Shown: piece by piece, positions 61,003 to 64,000 of the stretch
How the letters are laid out: every line of letters begins with the position of its first letter
How positions within the stretch are numbered: the first letter of the stretch is position 1
Assembly (NCBI RefSeq): GCF_014203895.1
Contig: NZ_JACHJY010000009.1
Span: forward strand, 124,001-188,000
DNA from: Streptomyces nymphaeiformis
GTDB taxonomy: Bacteria > Actinomycetota > Actinomycetes > Streptomycetales > Streptomycetaceae
DNA: 64,000 nt
Reading direction: 5' to 3'
Position numbers and translations under genes: made by a program
Notes under the pieces: generated by a model
The model's input: only the letters and a program-made list of their open reading frames with translations
The model's database searches: none
Told to the model about the DNA's origin: nothing

Positions 61003-62127
61003 ATGTCCGTTCGCGCCCGGCTCCACGCCACGCTCCCCGCCCTCATGTCCTCGCCCCAGGCCGGTCCACCGGAACTCGCGGGCCTGCCGGGGCGCCGGAC
61101 ACTCGTCCAGCGGAGCGACGAGGAGATCGCGGCGCAGCCCCTGGACGACGCCTTCGCCGCGCTCCCGGCGGCGGAGGTCCGTTTCCCCGCGCCGTGGCCG
61201 CGCGACCGCGGGACGTGGGAGGTGGCGCCGGACACGAGCCTGGCCGTCTTCGCCGGGGTGCACGCGGTGCGCGCCGTGGAGCCGTCGGGTGCGACGCGCT
61301 GGGAGGTCCGGCACGGCTGCTGGCACGGCGCGTGCCGGGAGATGCACGCGTCGTACGAGGAGTACGCGGAGGACCGGGGCCACCGCTACCCGGACGGGGG
61401 CTCGGTCGGTTTCTCGGCGGACGGAGCGCTCGTCTGGGCCCATGTGCGCGGCCCGTTGCCCGAGGGCGAGCTGAGCCCGGACACGGTCGACGAGTGGCTG
61501 GTGATCGACGCCGTCAGCGGTCGTGTGCTCGCCCGCGGGAACGCCGAGGCCGCGGCGGCCGGCAGCGAGCACCTCCCGCACCCGACCGACCCCCGCCGGA
61601 TGGGCCTCGGCATCGGCGAGGGTCAGGACGGCGCGCCGCTGCGCCTGGGCAGCTGGGACGGAGAGCGGCTGGACGTCACGTACGTGGAGGGCGATCTCTG
61701 CCTGATGAGCGTGAGCCCCTCGGGCGAGCGGCTCATGACGGTCTCCCACGACCAGGACGCGCTCTCCGTCCGCGACTTCCGCGGCCTCCTCCTGGAGGGG
61801 CTGGAGTGGGACGCGGAGTCGGTGCTCCCGCGGCATCCTGACGCCCCCTCGGCCGATGAGGACGACGAGGACGAGGCGCTCGCCTGCTGGGACTGGGCCG
61901 GCGGCTTCGTGGACGAGACGACCCTCGTCGTCTCGACCGTGGAGTGCGACGACGAGTGGGGTGAGGTCCGGCACTGGCTGCTCGACACCACGGGGACGCA
62001 CGGACTCCGGCAGATCGCCTACCCGTCCCCGCCCTCCGGCCAGCCGACCGCACTCGGGAACGGCGCCTGGGCGACGGCGTCCGAGTCCGGCGACGCCCTG
62101 CACGTCTGGGTGGCCGACAGCCGGTGA
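61003..62127 (+). CDS. hypothetical beta-propeller-like protein
   Basis: ATG at 61003 after AAGGAG. 374 residues, with repeated strand patterns (S-L-A-V-F-A-G-V-H-A-V-R-A-V, W-E-V-R-H-G-C-W-H-G-A-C, L-M-S-V-S-P-S-G-E-R-L-M-T-V-S-H-D) that suggest a propeller. An acidic stretch lies near 285. No signal peptide. Function unknown. Confidence 0.7.
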   Translation: MSVRARLHATLPALMSSPQAGPPELAGLPGRRTLVQRSDEEIAAQPLDDAFAALPAAEVRFPAPWPRDRGTWEVAPDTSLAVFAGVHAVRAVEPSGATRWEVRHGCWHGACREMHASYEEYAEDRGHRYPDGGSVGFSADGALVWAHVRGPLPEGELSPDTVDEWLVIDAVSGRVLARGNAEAAAAGSEHLPHPTDPRRMGLGIGEGQDGAPLRLGSWDGERLDVTYVEGDLCLMSVSPSGERLMTVSHDQDALSVRDFRGLLLEGLEWDAESVLPRHPDAPSADEDDEDEALACWDWAGGFVDETTLVVSTVECDDEWGEVRHWLLDTTGTHGLRQIAYPSPPSGQPTALGNGAWATASESGDALHVWVADSR

Positions 62128-62254
62128 CCGTCCCCGGGGCGGGGGCGGTCACGTCGGCCGAAGCTCAAATGAAGCTCTGAACCTCGGCCTCGTGGGGTTC
62201 GGCCGGCGCCTCCCGGGCCATCAGGTGAGGGACTGAGGACCGAAGGAGGGGGAC

Positions 62255-63640
62255 ATGACGGAACTCGGCATCGGCATCGGCTGGCGTCCCGAGATCGCGG
62301 AGGCGGTGGAGGCGCTGTCCGGAGTCGACTGGGTGGAGGTCGTCGCGGAGAACATCTGCGCGGACCACCTGCCCGACTCGCTGACCCGGCTGCGCGAGCG
62401 CGGCGTGACGGTCGTGCCGCACGGCGTCTCGCTCGGGCTCGGCGGCGCGGACCGGCCGGACCCGGCGCGGCTCGCGGCGCTCGGCGAGAAGGCGGTGGCC
62501 CTGGGGGCGCCGCTGGTCACGGAGCACATCGCGTTCGTACGGGCCGGGGGGCCGCTCACCGCGACCCCGCTGCTCGAAGCGGGGCACCTGCTGCCGGTGC
62601 CCCGGACGCGGGACGCGCTCGACGTGCTCTGCGAGAACGTGCGCATCGCGCAGGACGCGCTGCCCGTGCCGCTCGCCCTGGAGAACATCGCGGCCCTGAT
62701 CGCCTGGCCGGACGAGGAGATGACGGAGGGGCAGTTCCTGGCGGAGCTGGTGGAGCGTACGGGGGTACGGCTCCTCGTCGACGTCGCCAACCTGCACACC
62801 AACCACGTCAACCGGGGCGAGGACCCGGCCGAGGCCCTGTCCGAACTGCCGGTCGAGGCCATCGCGTACGTGCACGTGGCGGGCGGCGTCGAACGCGACG
62901 GCGTCTGGCACGACACCCATGCGCATCCCGTGCCGGGGGCGGTACTGGACATCCTCGGCGACCTGGCCTCACGCGTGTCCCCGCCAGGGGTGCTGCTGGA
63001 GCGGGACGACGACTTCCCGCCGGCCGAGGAACTGGCGGCGGAACTGGAGGCGATCACCGCTGTGGGCACACGTTCCGCAAGGGCGGAACCGGTGGGCACA
63101 GCCCACGCGCACGGCGCCCGTCCCCGGATACCCGCACCCCGACGGCCGTCCCTGTTGATCGGCGCCGGTGCGAGGGCCTCGGGCGGCCCGATGCCGGTCG
63201 CGGCACCCGTCGAGGACCCCGCACCGGCGGAAGCCGCCCGCCAGCGTCTGGCCGTCACCCAGGCCTCCCTCCTCTCCGCCCTCGTCGCCGGCACCCCCGT
63301 CCCCGAGGGCTTCGACACCCGTCGGGTCGGGGTCCAGAGCCGTGCCCTCGCGGCCAAGCGGGCCGGGGTCGTCGCGAAGGTCGCGCCGGAGCTGCCGGAG
63401 ATCCTCGGGAAGGACTTCCGGCCCGCGTTCCTCGCGTACGCCAGGTCCCGTCCCATGACCGGCGGCTACCGCCGTGACGCGCTCGACTTCGCCGAGCACC
63501 TGCTGCTCGCGGGGCGCCCGGAGGACCCGGCGGAACGGCGGCAGCTCACCGAGTGGTGGCAGGACCGTTCCGGCAGCCGCCCGCCGGGCCGTGCCACCCG
63601 GCTCGTCCGGGCCGCCCGCCACGCCCTCGTACGGAGATGA
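62255..63640 (+). CDS. MNIO (DUF692) enzyme with SCO6045-like C-terminal domain
   Basis: ATG at 62255 after GAAGGAGG. 461 residues. Residues 1-275 are a TIM-barrel MNIO domain: G-I-G-I-G-W-R near 6, E-V-V-A-E-N near 27-32, H-G-V-S-L-G-L-G near 56, L-E-N-I-A-A-L near 142, D-V-A-N-L-H-T-N near 171, H-V-A-G-G near 208. A linker leads to a helical C-terminal domain (about 330-450). MNIO enzymes use iron clusters to modify cysteines or other residues in peptides, e.g. methanobactin and bufferin pathways. No precursor peptide was recognised nearby; the next gene encodes a TIGR04222 membrane protein. Confidence 0.85.
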   Translation: MTELGIGIGWRPEIAEAVEALSGVDWVEVVAENICADHLPDSLTRLRERGVTVVPHGVSLGLGGADRPDPARLAALGEKAVALGAPLVTEHIAFVRAGGPLTATPLLEAGHLLPVPRTRDALDVLCENVRIAQDALPVPLALENIAALIAWPDEEMTEGQFLAELVERTGVRLLVDVANLHTNHVNRGEDPAEALSELPVEAIAYVHVAGGVERDGVWHDTHAHPVPGAVLDILGDLASRVSPPGVLLERDDDFPPAEELAAELEAITAVGTRSARAEPVGTAHAHGARPRIPAPRRPSLLIGAGARASGGPMPVAAPVEDPAPAEAARQRLAVTQASLLSALVAGTPVPEGFDTRRVGVQSRALAAKRAGVVAKVAPELPEILGKDFRPAFLAYARSRPMTGGYRRDALDFAEHLLLAGRPEDPAERRQLTEWWQDRSGSRPPGRATRLVRAARHALVRR

Positions 63641-63644
63641 CCCC

Positions 63645-64000
63645 GTGAACCTTCTCGTCGTTCTCGTCTACCTCGTGGGCGCCGCCGCCATCGCCCTCGT
63701 CATCGCCCGGGTCGTCCGGACGCGCAGCGGCCCCGGCGGGCCCGTCCACGACCGGTACGAGGTCGCCTTCCTCAACGGCGGCCCGGCCAGGGTCGTGGAC
63801 ACCGCGCTCGCCGCCCTCCAGGCGGACGGCAGGATCGCGATCGGCGGGCCCGGCATCGTCGCGGTCGTCCGCCCCACCGGGTACGACCCGGTGGAGCGCG
63901 CCGTCCTCCAGGAGCTCGCGGCCGCCCCGCACGGGGCCCTGCACCACCTGCGGCTCGGCGTGATGCGGCACCCGGCGGTCCAGGAGATCGGCAACGGTCT
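63645..64000 (+). CDS. TIGR04222 membrane protein, partial
   Basis: GTG at 63645, 4 bases after the MNIO stop; cut by the right window edge after about 118 codons. An N-terminal membrane helix (L-L-V-V-L-V-Y-L-V-G-A-A-A-I-A-L) is followed by Y-E-V-A-F-L-N-G-G-P-A-R-V-V-D-T-A-L-A-A-L, typical of TIGR04222 proteins, which carry a Gly/Cys-rich C-terminus in some members. The family regularly follows DUF692 genes in Streptomyces, so it is a candidate substrate or partner of the MNIO enzyme. Confidence 0.8.
   Translation, partial: MNLLVVLVYLVGAAAIALVIARVVRTRSGPGGPVHDRYEVAFLNGGPARVVDTALAALQADGRIAIGGPGIVAVVRPTGYDPVERAVLQELAAAPHGALHHLRLGVMRHPAVQEIGNG

Overview
The window is high-GC actinobacterial DNA, almost certainly from a Streptomyces chromosome. 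The GC content, the dense GTG/ATG starts with GTGA/ATGA overlaps, a WhiJ-like XRE/DUF397 locus and a host gene set (MsrB, MurC, OsmC, PhoX, PPK2, MNIO/DUF692) all fit. No tRNA, rRNA or CRISPR array was recognised.

Positions 1 to about 38.69 kb belong to one integrated element whose left end lies outside the window. Its left part (0-11.5 kb) looks like an actinomycete integrative conjugative element: an XRE-peptide deformylase fusion overlapping a GIY-YIG gene, a ribbon-helix-helix-like regulator, many tightly overlapping small genes, a four-helix membrane protein and an FtsK/TraB-type DNA translocase. Immediately downstream of the translocase is an array of about ten polar octamers that flips orientation in the middle. 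The rest (11.5-36.9 kb) is a full siphovirus late region: HTH gene, fibre-like genes, two HNH genes, terminase, portal, MuF, scaffold, a tiny Prp-like cysteine protease, capsid, connectors, tail tube, tail chaperones with a probable -1 frameshift, a 1610-residue tape measure, baseplate/fibre genes, amidase, two holin-like proteins and a membrane/coiled-coil protein. A strong bidirectional terminator closes it. Two small genes and a GntR/UTRA regulator then run on the opposite strand. No integrase or replication initiator is visible, so these are either left of the window or absent.

The element ends inside an EF-G-like translation factor gene. The ORF from 38,696 begins within EF-G domain II and lacks the whole GTPase domain, so the right attachment junction is placed near 38,690-38,702.

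Host DNA follows. 39.8-42.4 kb has a CdsA-like cytidylyltransferase overlapping a GNAT-aminotransferase fusion. 42.5-44.1 kb is a WhiJ/AbaA-type locus (anti-sigma-like ATPase, XRE-DUF5753, DUF397) with a 20-bp palindrome. A DUF4232 lipoprotein and an SDR oxidoreductase follow. At 45,776-48,271 a 2.5-kb unit with IS481-type ends and a 6-bp near-duplication carries a WYL regulator, a VOC protein and a broken transposase. The remainder (48.3-64 kb) is MarR/SnoaL-like, MsrB, MurC, RibD-C reductase, ZapE, OsmC, PhoX, PPK2, a deacetylase lipoprotein, an ABC transporter pair, AIM24, a Pth2-like protein, an unknown gene, an MNIO protein and a TIGR04222 membrane protein cut by the window edge.

The points most worth following are the phage/conjugative hybrid with its octamer array, the miniature Prp in the capsid module, the XRE-deformylase fusion, the recurring hairpin-leader modules, and the IS481-ended passenger unit.
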